From positions 46,900,751 to 46,964,750 of the forward strand of contig CM075942.1 of the NCBI GenBank assembly GCA_038030265.1: a stretch of 64,000 nucleotides of DNA, read 5' to 3'. Shown here one piece after another: positions 22,469 to 32,725 of this stretch. How positions within the stretch are numbered: the stretch's first letter is position 1; each line of letters starts with the position of its first letter. Both the position numbers and the translations under genes were made by a program. The notes beneath the pieces were generated by a model that ran no database searches, was not told the origin of the DNA, and was given only the letters and a program-made list of their open reading frames with translations. The stretch is from Corythucha ciliata. Its lineage: Eukaryota > Arthropoda > Insecta > Hemiptera > Tingidae.

Positions 22469-25436
22469 TTATTTATTTTTTTCCTGGATCTTCAAAGAGC
22501 TGAAGTAACGCGTAACGAGCACTGTCGCGAGATTAGTGTAATCCAATTCCTCTTCTTGTGGCAGAATAACTTTTTCCACTTCATCCTCTGGAACTTTTTT
22601 CCGCATATTATTAATCAGCGAGTAAGACTGAGGTATAAGATTCAACGGAGGAGGTAAAACCGGAAATGTCAAATAGTACAAATAAACCTGAACGAAACGC
22701 GTTGATCAGTCAAAGTTCGAATTTAAGTCGAATTTCTTCGACTTAAAAGAACAAAAAACGTTATAGGCGTACTTCAGTTCGTCCGAATAGCCACTGGGTA
22801 TGAACGTCACTTATGATGTTTGCGTACGTTTCCGACATGGTCGCTACGAGCATGTTCACTATAATGAGAGCCATTAAAATCATAAAAGCTAAAACGAAAG
22901 GATTTTGGTTTGAATAGCCTGGGCGTGAAACACTCCGATGGGCTTGTCTCACATCCAAGAACAAAATAACCGATTCCCTCTGTAAATATGTGCTCATTCA
23001 TATCTCCGGCTGCGTCCACATTTTCAACCACAACGTCGGACATGGACTCGTCGTTTAGTCCGAAAATCGACCAGAATAAATTCTAAAAATGTCCATGTTT
23101 TAAATAATTGTTTAAAACTAAAAATGCTCGATCCGTACCTTAAAAGTATCCCAAAAGCTGGTGAACGAATTTTGCTGCTCAGAAACGTCGCCCGATCTCG
23201 GATCTTTCATCTTCATTCCTTCGTAATAAGAATAATACTTACTCATGCCTGAAGAAAGTAATGTTCTATGGATACAGATTTTTAAACCCCCCTCCAACAT
23301 CTTTCAAAATACCGCAGGTGTAAGCAAGTATAATTATTACGGCAAAAAGGCTGTACTTTGCGCAGTCGTTAACCATAGCGTCCAGGGCAACCTTGTAAGA
23401 ATATTACCAATTCAATGGTTGCGTCAATGCACCCAAAACAATAATTCACTGACCTGCATTGGGCCTAAATCGTAATTTGTTTGAAAAAACTGTAATATCC
23501 TGCAGTAAGCCATAATGCTGCCGACGACGAAAAACCCTTCGGCTACAAGTTCGGGGTCCCAGGGTGCCCAATATTTTCTTTCGACGCCTCGAAACCTCGG
23601 AGCTCTATTGTAATGACAACGTTGGCAAACCAAAAGGCGAATGTTATCCAGAATAATGAAAGCATCGTTAAATCGTAACTGTGGTGGAGGTTATAAGAGC
23701 GTGTTGTTGTGAGTAGCATAGGCGATGTCTCACAGATTCCAGCCGTTATTGAAAAAACGTTTCGGATGTACGGCGAAACACTGATAAATTGTTGCGGCCG
23801 TAAGGCCGACGACGTAGATTATGATAACGCATTCCAGTTCTAAATATCGCATTGGTGTAAAGAAGGGTTGACGGGGGGGGGGGGAACTCGAGGATCAGGG
23901 TGGTGCCTCACTGAAACTTTCCACTTCTCGTTCTGAAGAAGGGCCGCGAAGGGAGTGATAGGTCAAAATCCCCAAGAAAATAACGTAGGAAGCCAAAAAG
24001 CTGATCATCTTGTTCACTGGGGAGGCGTAGTACCTTGCGCTCGCTGATCTTGGTGCGAACAAAAAGACAAAATACACGTAGGGAAGGAGGGCCATTCGGC
24101 CGATGGTCCAGATAATTTGCACGATAACTGGAAAAGTTTTCCACGAGGAGAATTCACCCAACCATTTCTCTTCGAGGACCTATAAGAAACAATGTTATGA
24201 GAAACCTCCCAAAAATGTGTTTTACTTGTTTAAAACGGACCAGTTGAACATTAGGTTGCGCTACAAACTTTTTTTGCTTGTAATCCACCGCCATGATCAG
24301 TCTGGGCACTTCAGTTTGACTGATGGTCACCCAGTATGACCCCAATCCGGAGTACTGTTTCAACATGGTTTTCACCTCGTTGCTGTTACGGCACTGTGCT
24401 GGACCGAAAATGAATTTTAAGAATTATTCATACCCCCTCCGCTTCCAACCGATTAGCTCGGAGGCAAATTCGGAGATCTGCTCGGCTAGTTCAACATAGG
24501 CACTTCTGAACGACATTTCAAAGTTGGCGATTCTGTGCAGACTATTGTACATTTTGAAGGCCATTTTGATGGGATCGTCAGTGACGTAGACGAAATACGC
24601 TGGGTTGCTAATCGCTGTATATTTTCTTAGTTTACTTCCAGCCAGATCCAGAAGGTCACTCCTCTCCAACTCCGGTCTTTCCGATTTTAATTAGAACAGC
24701 TAAGTGACGTTCGACGAAACATTTTTTTCAAAAACTCACATGCACTCATCCGCGCAGAAACAGTCTGGAGGATGAGGCACGTGAATCGAATGGCCACGTT
24801 TGATCAGAAAGCCGATGATTTCAAAGTGACCCAGAATGGCAGCGAGCAGTATTGGCGTCATATCGGGTGGAAAATCGTTCGTAAAGAAACACGGACGCCT
24901 TTCCGCTTGACGCCCTCTTTTCTTCTCAACGGACAAGCATATCATTTCAACGAGGGATCGTTTATTCGCTTGAATCGCATACATTAGAGTGCACTCTTCA
25001 CCTTCATCCAACAGGGAGGTCAAAAACTGCACCATTTCTTCGTTGTCATCTTGAACAGCGATCTTAATCGCGTTCAGCCCCTTGAGTGAGAGAGAGAGAG
25101 TGGGTGAGTGAGAGGTGTATTCACTGCAAATTAAATTTGGTATCTCACTTTGTAAGTCGAGCAATTAAAATCGATAAGGCTTCCGTGACCGTGCAGATTC
25201 ACAAACTGTTTCACTTTGGCAACGTCGCCGGACTCAACGACCGTTAAAAAATCTTCCTCGAGATCTTGAAGATGCCTGGGAGCAACCGACCCTCGCCGGA
25301 AATGTTGCTTGATTTGCGCGATAAAGACGAAACAAATCAACGATAAGTGCATTTTTCTTGCCGAAACCACAGAGCTGAGGGGACCGGTTGGAATTCTTAC
25401 CACATCAAGGTATTGATTTATTCGTCTCTCACTCAT
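22469..25436 (-). CDS. TRPC-type cation channel, divergent
   Basis: Fourteen exons: 25436-25401, 25307-25149, 25080-24740, 24676-24450, 24398-24226, 24179-23912, 23839-23734, 23678-23631, 23595-23454, 23391-23313, 23248-23139, 23082-22953, 22918-22773, 22687-22469. They sum to 728 codons with no internal stop. Domains in order: ankyrin-type N-terminus (LEEDFLTVVESGDVAKVKQF), HPPDCFCADEC, the linker (FRSAYVELAEQISEFASELI), PRLIMAVDYKQKKFVAQPN, helices S1-S5, the WAPWDPELVAEGFF block, the pore loop LFWSIFGL, S6 (MALIIVNMLVATMSETY), a changed TRP box (QWLFGR versus EWKFAR), and LPPPLNLIP. These match the TRPC layout. It is shorter than most TRPCs (about 727 versus 800-1100) because the C-terminal tail is short. 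Two introns of only 34 and 35 nt are required; if they are really frameshifts, the gene is a pseudogene. The first 93-nt intron is in frame and could be retained. Plasma-membrane Ca2+/cation channel by family. Confidence 0.82.
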
Positions 25437-26560
25437 GTAGCAGTCTCTGTCATGAACGAATGAACACGTTTAATCATTAGAGAATGTTTATCTCATATGA
25501 TGCAGCACCTCTGCCCCCGTTCCTTCATCAAAATAATACAAACAGTAACGAGAGGCGTAGAATTCGTAATTTATTTTTGAAACCATCCGTCCGGCCGTCA
25601 GTTTAGCCCTTCAAAAAAGCTGCTTGAGCACCAAACTGTCATTTCGCCCTTAGAACCTTAAAATAACGCTCTACAGAAACCCGTCAATTTTGTTCTCCGG
25701 AGACGGACCAAGTAACAGAGAAACTATATAGTAATTTCATCCCTAAAACTGAATTTTCATGGCAACTGGAAATTTACCCCTTCACGACCCCATCAGTCTA
25801 AGTCTGTGAATGGTTTGGTTATTATATTATAATGAGGAAACCACAACATGCAATTTTACTCGAAGTAATTGACTGACCGTTAAACTCGATAGTATGGCTC
25901 GAACCGATCATCAGGACCTGAAATGAGATTTTATCTATTTCTCATTACAACCCAGTAGGGTCCATATACGAAGGCTCTCGTAAGGTCATTGGCGGACCTA
26001 CATATCGGAGCCCGGGGACGAGCACCCACCCAAATCATGGTCACCAAAGCGTAATATACTTTTACCCAACCTTTCGCGGTTGATTTTGCCAGGAATGTTC
26101 TACATGCCTGTAAGACGATTTTAAGACCAAGTTCCTACCAATGCCCACCTGCAATCACAGCCTACAATACCCTCAAAAGTTAAAAATGTTTATAACTCGA
26201 CCGCCAGAGATGACAGAGAGATTCCAGATGCATCAAACTGTACGTCTGACTCAGGTTGAACAACTTTGTACCGGATTGGAAAACCCGGGGGTCCCGAGAG
26301 CCAAACGACGCTACTCTAGACGTATATACATATACAAGGTGTACAAAAAGCGACTGAACAGAGAAAAACCAGTGACGGGGCACCTCATTTCTGATCGAAA
26401 TGACCATTTGCGCTTTTCCGAAGTTCCGCTTTGTTCCGAGAAATCCACCATTTTCTGTTTTTTCAGGAGCAGATTGTTGCACCCGCAATAATTGTTGCAA
26501 TGGCAAAAATGATGAGCTTTGAGTGCTGTCGAGGCTGGCTTGCCCGAGATCCATGGCCTT
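25437..26560. other. Intergenic DNA with a minisatellite C patch
   Basis: No gene seen. At 25590-25770 the family C phrase (AAACTGTCATTTCGCCCTTAG, then AAACCCGTCAATTTTG) appears in decayed copies. The long ORF at 26180-26656 (-) has no recognisable domain. Confidence 0.4.
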
Positions 26561-26569
26561 TGAAAAAAA

Positions 26570-26690
26570 AAAAAAAGACCCGAAACTTTCAATTTCACTG
26601 AAATTGAGAAGTGAAAATGACGCAATATCGCGATTATTCAGCCAGAAAAATTCCAATTTCGCGGATATCTGTGCTTTCAGATACTTGATA
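26570..26690 (+). repeat. Minisatellite family C, short field
   Basis: CCCGAAACTTTCAATTTCACTGAAATTGAG and following units, decayed. A family A patch follows on the opposite strand at about 26760-26860. Confidence 0.45.
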
Positions 26691-27109
26691 CTGGGTTATT
26701 TCACAGGCCGTAAATAAGGTCCCTTAAACCCCACGAGAATGGAAACTGGCGATTATTGGCTAGGAATTGCAGGTGAATTGAAAATTTTTTCCTCAACTTT
26801 AGCTGCGAATTAGGGCTTTTTCTCCATTTAATACGTGAAGGGACTTGGCAAAAAATGACAATTTGTGTCAATGGAATTTTTTTCCCCGGCGAAATTTCAA
26901 GATAACTATGAGTTTTTTTCAAAGAGCAAAACGTTTAGCTTTAATGCTAATCAGCCATTTTGAACGGGCAAATTGAAGGTTTCCTAGCTGGTTTCGAACA
27001 AAGCCGAGTCGAAGAAGGGTGGGCAGCTGCTGCCCACCATTGCCACGGTATGCCCAAGCGACGCATTTTGTTTTTAAAGAGCCAAAGGCAAAAATTAGCT
27101 ATTGAATCA

Positions 27110-27320
27110 GCCAAGAGCCCGAAATTGGGTTCTGTAACCGTCAAATCCCGTGAAATTTGGATTTAGAAAGAGGCCAACCCGCGAATGGTTTTTTGAAGGG
27201 TCGACCCCACCGAAAGTGACTTTATACGGAGTCAATCCTGCGAAATTGGATTTTTGAATGAGCAAGACCCGCGAAATTTGGTTCAGCTAATGCCAGTAAT
27301 CCGTAAAACGTCAAAGCCAA
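27110..27320. repeat. Minisatellite family B, second field
   Basis: Repeating CCCGCGAAATTTGG..TTTTTGAA..GAGC phrases of about 40-45 bp, decayed. Confidence 0.45.
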
Positions 27321-27330
27321 GAAAATGTTA

Positions 27331-27485
27331 GCGTTTTCCATTTGCATAAAATTATGCTCTGATGCCGAGCATTTCCACTCGCCTTCTCTGAATTATAGAA
27401 TTATATCATATAATTCATATAGTAACGGAGATGACGGGTGGAAATGATCAGCTATAGAGCAGAATTTTACGCAAATGGAAAACGC
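27331..27485. mobile_element. Short palindromic MITE (CATTTGCATAAAATT family)
   Basis: GCGTTTTCCATTTGC at the left and GCAAATGGAAAACGC at the right are exact inverses. Homology continues inward through ATAAAATT and GAGCATTTCCAC, so most of the 155 bp folds back. TTA flanks both sides (one base apart on the right). The same termini bound 10836-12935. Confidence 0.7.
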
Positions 27486-27689
27486 CTTAGTGTAATAAAT
27501 ATGTGCCCCCCCCCCCAATCAGAAAACCTAAAACTACGCTCATGTCATTAATGCCTTAGCATTAATCGTTTGTAAGAAGAAGCTCATGAGAAATAGAAAA
27601 TAAAAACAATTCGTAAACCGAGGTAGTTATTAACACTTTAATACGTAAAAAGGTTGGCAAAAATACAGGAAATTAGTCCAAATAAAAGG

Positions 27690-27902
27690 CTTAATCATCG
27701 AGCTCTTTCTCTTACAAGATCATTTACGCTTAATAGGAATATCATTAATAAATTAATTAAACTGATGTTATCCGGACGACGATGGAAGGGCATAGCACAA
27801 CACGATTCGATTATCGAGAAAAAATGGCTCCCCGGCAGGATTTGAAACCACAACCTCTGTATTACCAGTCCAGCGCGCTGCCAATTGCGCCACGGAGACG
27901 CC
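27690..27902 (-). mobile_element. tRNA-derived SINE-like element, copy 1
   Basis: On the minus strand a tRNA-like head (about 27902-27828: GGCGCAATTGGCAGCGC, anticodon loop CTGGTAA, GGTTTCAAATCC) is followed by T6 and then about 85-110 bp (CGTCGTCCGGATAACATCAG, TTAATTAATTTATTAA) that is shared with copy 2. Homology between the copies starts at the tRNA 5' end while outer flanks differ, as expected of a SINE. The T-run directly after the head would also terminate Pol III transcription, so a duplicated tRNA pseudogene is an alternative. Confidence 0.55.
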
Positions 27903-28075
27903 TTTGGGGTTTCTCGAAACTTTAGGCGTTTCATCATATCCATTTAACAATATCTAGATAAGATAAAATTCGGTGAGGTGGTTCTCTAGGTGCTAGGTGG
28001 TTTCAGGAAAAACGAAACAATGGACCTGGGTGGGGTTCGACTTAGATTATCACTCGGAGTACGACTACCAAATGC

Positions 28076-28230
28076 GTCTCTGTGGCGCAATTGGCAGCGT
28101 GCTGGACTGGTAATGCAGAGGTTGCGGGTTCAAATCCCGCCGGAGAGCCATTTTTTTCTCGAAACTCGAATCGTCCTGGGCTATGCCCTTCCATCGTCGT
28201 CCGGATATCATCAGTTTAATTAATTTATTA
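28076..28230 (+). mobile_element. tRNA-derived SINE-like element, copy 2 (tRNA-Thr(GGT)-like head)
   Basis: 28076-28150 folds as a near-complete tRNA: D stem GCGC/GCGT, anticodon stem CTGGA/TGCAG with one mismatch and loop CTGGTAA (GGT at the anticodon position), perfect T stem GCGGG/CCCGC around TTCAAAT, and a six-pair acceptor with a G-G mismatch at position 1. A box GGCGCAATTGG and B box GGTTCAAATCC are intact. It is followed by CCA, T7 and the shared tail ending in TTAATTAATTTATTA. The copy points away from copy 1, about 175 bp off. Confidence 0.55.
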
Positions 28231-28465
28231 AGAGCCCCATACACTATGCGATTGCTTGTAGATCGTCGCCTCAAGAGGCGAACGTAAGACTCATACACTG
28301 TCAGTCAACGATCTCACGTCCGATCATAGCCGGTCCTACGGCCACACACCTTCAGTTTTCACGGACTGCAGTCCATTGCCTTCAGATTAACTGATAAATG
28401 TGTGGTTAACCACGTTCGATGGCCTCACGATTACCTTCAGTTAAACTCACAGTGTATGGGGCGCT
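28231..28465. mobile_element. PIF/Harbinger-like MITE at the SINE tail
   Basis: Termini AGAGCCCCATACACT (28231-28245) and AGTGTATGGGGCGCT (28451-28465) are inverse with one mismatch. TTA lies immediately outside on both sides, fitting the 3-bp TWA-type duplication of PIF/Harbinger elements. 235 bp, non-coding. It begins exactly at the 3' end of SINE copy 2. Confidence 0.65.
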
Positions 28466-29190
28466 TTAATTAAAAATACCGGCGACAGAATCGTTCATCA
28501 TATCCATCTAACAACATCTAGACTTCACCTTTCTTCATCACCATCATCGGTTTTTTTCTTTCTCTTACATTCAACTTCAATACTTCGAGGCACCGGCTAT
28601 TACTGAAAACAGTTGGGATAAGCCCACAGTAATTATAATATTATTCCATTTTAATCAGCTGTCTATTGAGCAAAATATGAAATAGTGCATTTTCAGAATG
28701 AAATGCACTAAAAGTCACGCTCGTGACACTCTCGCGGCCCAACCTTGAAGGAGAACGGTGTTTCTTTTTTGTATCTACGTCAAAGTCGTTTTTATTGAGT
28801 ACTGTCGCCCATCGACATCTCAATACCGTCGTCATTCGTCAACGCCAACGCCATTCTCGCCATTCTGTTCGGGGTATTCGACATTTAATCCTCAGCGCAA
28901 GCGTTTTCCGCCGTTCAACTTGACGCGGATTTTCCTCGACGCGCTCATCACTCGAAACATTCTTTCACCGTCGTAATCTCCTCCGTCACGAAGCGACAAC
29001 TCCTGGTGCAGGAGTATAATTTTGTCTCCCCTTCACGGACTCGACGATCAACTACAAAACAGTACGTTTAAATTGTTGAATATTAGCTGGGGGTTATCCT
29101 AACAATAGCATTTCAGCGTTCACAGCCGGCGCCTACGACTTCGGTCCATCCAGAGATTTTAGTTCTTTGAGCAATAAACATTTTCTATTT
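28466..29190. other. Non-coding stretch with TAGTGCATTTC motifs
   Basis: No gene seen. Near 28684-28712 and 29190-29215 the phrase TAGTGCATTT(C)..AATGCACTA occurs in opposite orientation. The same motif opens the host repeats at 42267 and 47118. Confidence 0.35.
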
Positions 29191-30158
29191 TAGTGCATTT
29201 CTGAAAATGCACTACTGGTCTCGTCGTGATGGTGGCAAACACGAATTCAGTGTATATATACATACAGGGTGGATTCGTATAAGTATGACAAAAATTTTTG
29301 GGTAAAACTTCGTTAAAATTGGAGTAAAATGGTACCTTCGGAAGTGTCCTGCGTCGATCCGTTTCAGAGTTATGATTTTTTTGTGTTTAAAAAAGTAACC
29401 AATGCTTGCTTTAAAAAATCCGCAATTTCTCGGCTTATATCGCACCAAATCTAAAACGTGATGCTATTTTCAGAAAATGCGGAACATTTCCTTCAGGATA
29501 GAGTCCATTTTATTGCTTGAAATAATCGTCAACACCCAGAAATCTGGAATTTTTTTCCATAAATTTACGTGGCCTCCAAAATTTGTCCGTTTTACGAAAA
29601 GTCGCTGTACCCAAACAGCTTTCTCAACAGATTTTCGATGTATCACAAAAACTTCTCCGTCTTCTAAGCTTCCTTTTGGCGTGTTCACATTTCATGTTAC
29701 CACTGACGCTTCTCACAAAAACGTCACGAGAATGCACAAAACGGAAAATGGACCATTGTCTACGGTATTCGTGAAGGGTGCAGGGAGATCGGCAATAAGT
29801 GAGAACAGGATATCTTACCATGGAGAAGACATCGCAGGCAATTCGACCCCTCTCCCTTCCATTTCTGCCGATCTCTGAGCATCCTTCACGAATATTGTTG
29901 GTACCTGGCACACAGGCAATTGCCTATATTTTTCTGTCAAAATACTGTTTTAGAAAGGGAGGACAGGATATTTTAGGAAGGAAAGGATATCGTAGGTAGA
30001 CGGCATTCAATTATACCCCCCCCCCCTGAATGGCGACAATTTCATGAATCACTGATGGGAGAAGTGGTCAAATCGAATGCCTCTTGCCTTCTCCATGGTA
30101 TGATAACCTATTCTCACTTACTGCCGATCTCCCTGCACCCTTCACGAATACCGTAGAC

Positions 30159-31241
30159 CAGTGGTTCTCAAACTGGGCGATATCGCCCCCATGTGGGCGA
30201 AAAAATGTTCTGAAAGGGCGGCAGATTATATTTGGGCATTAGGGGGGCGATTCACTCTTATAGGACGTTCTCAAAGTGACAACTGAAACCTCCTCCAAAG
30301 ATTCGACTCACTGCTCATCTCACGCCCAAAGTGGAGAATCTTTACTACTAGGTGAACTCACGGCCATATTGGGGTAGATAAAATTATAGTAAATTTCTTG
30401 TTTACAAATAACTTCTCAGGAAACCCTGCTGACTCGCTTGCTTAGCGATTGCGTGCCTTTCCACCAATAGGATTCGGTTGAGGCTTTAATACTAGATAAT
30501 ATTTTCGGCTCGCCTCAAAAGCCTTGAGGGCTCCTTCATAGTATTTCCAGTTCCACACACCCCTCCTACCCACAACATTTTAGCTTTATCTACCCCAATA
30601 TGGAGGATAAGTTCACTCGGTTGTATAGTTACCTTACCCAAAGTGAAGTGGTGCTGCGCCGGGACGTGCCAAGATGTCAGCCTCCTACAAAAAACGTTGC
30701 AATATAACGTCAAATACCTTAAATTTGGATTCATTCCGTCGCCCACGGATAAATCGCTTCGGTTATGCCTTGTGTGTCAGAAAGTTTTCTCCAATGAAGC
30801 GATGAAACCGTCACTTTAAAAGATCACTTCAACAGAATGCACCCAGACAAAAAAATAAAGATATGTCTCTTTTCCAAGCTCTTAGAGATCGGTATAACAA
30901 ACAACCAGGGAAGTTCTCGTCGGCTTCAAAACAGGAAGGGGATGGCGATTAAAGACTAAAACTCACCCAAATGAAGCCAGACGTGAACAAATTGGCTGGA
31001 GGGCATCAAATTCACCCCTCTCATTGAAAAGAGCGTGCTATTCAATTTTCACAATTCCCTGTTGCAATTTTCCTAGTCTCTGTTGCCTTTCAATAAGATA
31101 ACTAGAAACACTGAAGTGGTAGATACCTACCTCATACACATGTACCTTAACATTGAATTTTGTAAAACAGGGGGGGGGGGCAATGGTTAAATTCGAATTA
31201 ATCGAAGTGGGCGATGGCTGGAGATAATTTGAGAACCACTG
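30159..31241 (+). mobile_element. hAT-family element with 8-bp target duplication
   Basis: Termini CAGTGGTTCTCAAACT and (A/T)ATTTGAGAACCACTG are near-perfect inverses and match the classical hAT end. CCGTAGAC flanks both sides exactly (30151-30158 and 31242-31249). The 1,083-bp element carries only the N-terminal BED zinc finger of the transposase and lacks the catalytic core, so it is an internally deleted, non-autonomous copy. It sits inside the right arm of the fold-back element, which is therefore older. Confidence 0.88.
30679..30952 (+). pseudogene. hAT transposase N-terminus (BED zinc finger), frameshifted
   Basis: The frame reads YNVKYLKFGFIPSPTD then LCLVCQKVFSNEAMKPS, breaks near 30830, resumes with LKDHFNRMHPDKK, and shifts again near 30858 into KDMSLFQALRDRYNKQPGKF before a stop. 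The Cys-x2-Cys and His-x4-His ligands of the BED finger are all present across the breaks. The KYLKFGF..C..C..KPSKL..H style is that of ZBED5/FAM200/SCAND3-type hAT transposases. Two frameshifts make it non-functional. Confidence 0.75.
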
Positions 31242-31639
31242 CCGTAGACAATATCCCATGTTTCGTAAAAACACGGTTTTTGTGCATTCTCGTGACGTTT
31301 TCGTGAGAAACGTCAGTGGTAACATGAAATGTGAACACGCCAAAAGTAGGCTTAGAAGACGGAGAAGTTTTTGTGATACATCGAAAATCTGTTGAGAAAG
31401 CTGTTTGGGTACTGCGACTTTTCGTAAAACGGACAAATTTTGGAGGCCACGTAAATTTATGGAAAAAATGCCAGATTTCTGGGTGTTGACGATTGTTTCA
31501 AGCAATAAAATGGACTCTATCCTGAAGGAAATGTTCCGCATTTTCTGAAAATAGCATCACGTTTTAGATTTGGTGCGATATAAGCCGAGAAATTGCGGCT
31601 TTTTTGAAGCAAGCATTGGTTACTTTTTTAAACACAAAG

Positions 31640-32725
31640 TGGAGGGGGGGGGGTTAGGGGTTGAAATGGTCAAAAAATTACTACAATCCACCAGTTGATT
31701 CTAGATGCGTCATTATTCAGTACGAATGCTCCATGTTAGGGTAGCCTTTGATTTCCATTTTAATTTTTCGAAAAAGTCATGGTGGTGGGGATGTTCCTTC
31801 CAGTGTGGAAGTGTAAACATAGCGTTGAACTTCACTAGTTCATCTTAGCGCTCCAAAATTCGACTCAATAATTTAATTTAACAAAAACCCTGGGTTCCAT
31901 TGAGCTTTATCGAAAACTTTAATGGTGGTGGGGGTGAAATGGGGGATGACATTTCAAAAAAATCGCTTAAATTCACACGTTTATTATAAAATACGGTACA
32001 AAAATTTAAAATAACAAAGCCCTTGGAAAACTACCGAAACTTTTCGACATTTTTGATGAGAGGGTGGTGAAAATAGAGGAAGAAGTTCGGTCTAATGAAA
32101 AAAAGTATGGTATCAAAGTTATTAATTCTTGGGCGGCTCAGGGTAGGTTCGGCTTTTTCTTGCTGAGGCGATGCCTATCTTGCCTCAGCTGAAAAACCGC
32201 CACTGCAAGGAATATCATCATCAATCCAGGGTCTAATGTGAAAGCGAAGTCTGTCAGCGACATGTGGGTCAGCACTTCTTATGCTCATAAGATAACAACC
32301 TAAACAGAAAGGAATTGTAGTTGGAGTACAAGTTAGTTACGGTACGGGGGGCACGGAAATGAATCACATGAAGGCCCCTTTCATACTAGACACTTGTCGT
32401 CCACGCCACTGCTATTGCCATTCGACATTAGGCTGTGAAAAATAGAGAGATCATTCAGACAAGCCAGTACGAGTTGTAAATGTTGCTGCTGACACGAGTG
32501 TCATGAACGAAAGTGTCCTATGTGAAAGGGGCATAAAAGTCCCTGAAAGGTGACCCTGCAGCTTCATCGAATTTCCTGTCACAAATCATTTGGTGAGTGA
32601 CTATCCAACGCAACTACGCAACTACGCCAGTAATTTCACTGATTTTTTTGAAAATTACTTTGCGCCCGAAAGTTCGATGTCTTCAAGATACAGAATCAAT
32701 ATGGCTAATTCAGGTCTAGCGCTAA
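31640..32725. other. Non-coding stretch
   Basis: No gene recognised; G run near 31645. It lies downstream of the F-box/LRR gene on its strand and may include its 3' UTR. Confidence 0.35.

Larger units (their letters stand above)
29265..31637. mobile_element. Fold-back element with CAGGGTGG terminus, interrupted by hAT
   Basis: The left arm (29265 to about 29845) begins TA|CAGGGTGGATTCG and returns inverted as the right arm (about 30090-31637), which is split by the hAT insertion at 30159-31241. The right arm breaks off after AAACACAAAG at 31637, so the outer 110 bp of that terminus is lost. The terminus matches that of the palindromic element at 42429-44505, so they belong to one superfamily. 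The long ORFs here (29477-29878, 31038-31541) are arm translations and differ between arms; no transposase is seen. Confidence 0.7.

Noticed and set aside
22919..22952. Frameshift in the TRPC S6 region
   Set aside because: Removing the 34-nt GT-AG segment restores the S6 frame exactly and the whole model sums to 728 codons, so an intron is preferred; not proven.
24394..24433. Alternative TRPC intron with GTATGA donor and ACAG acceptor (40 nt)
   Set aside because: It puts the next exon out of frame; the GTTGGA donor at 24449 with acceptor at 24399 keeps the frame and gives the TRPC-like ELIAQCRNSNEV join.
26180..26656. 158-residue minus-strand ORF
   Set aside because: Composition is biased by family C minisatellite; no domain and no splice support.
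31038..31541. 167-residue minus-strand ORF
   Set aside because: It runs through the hAT terminus into the fold-back arm; it is a translation of transposon non-coding DNA.
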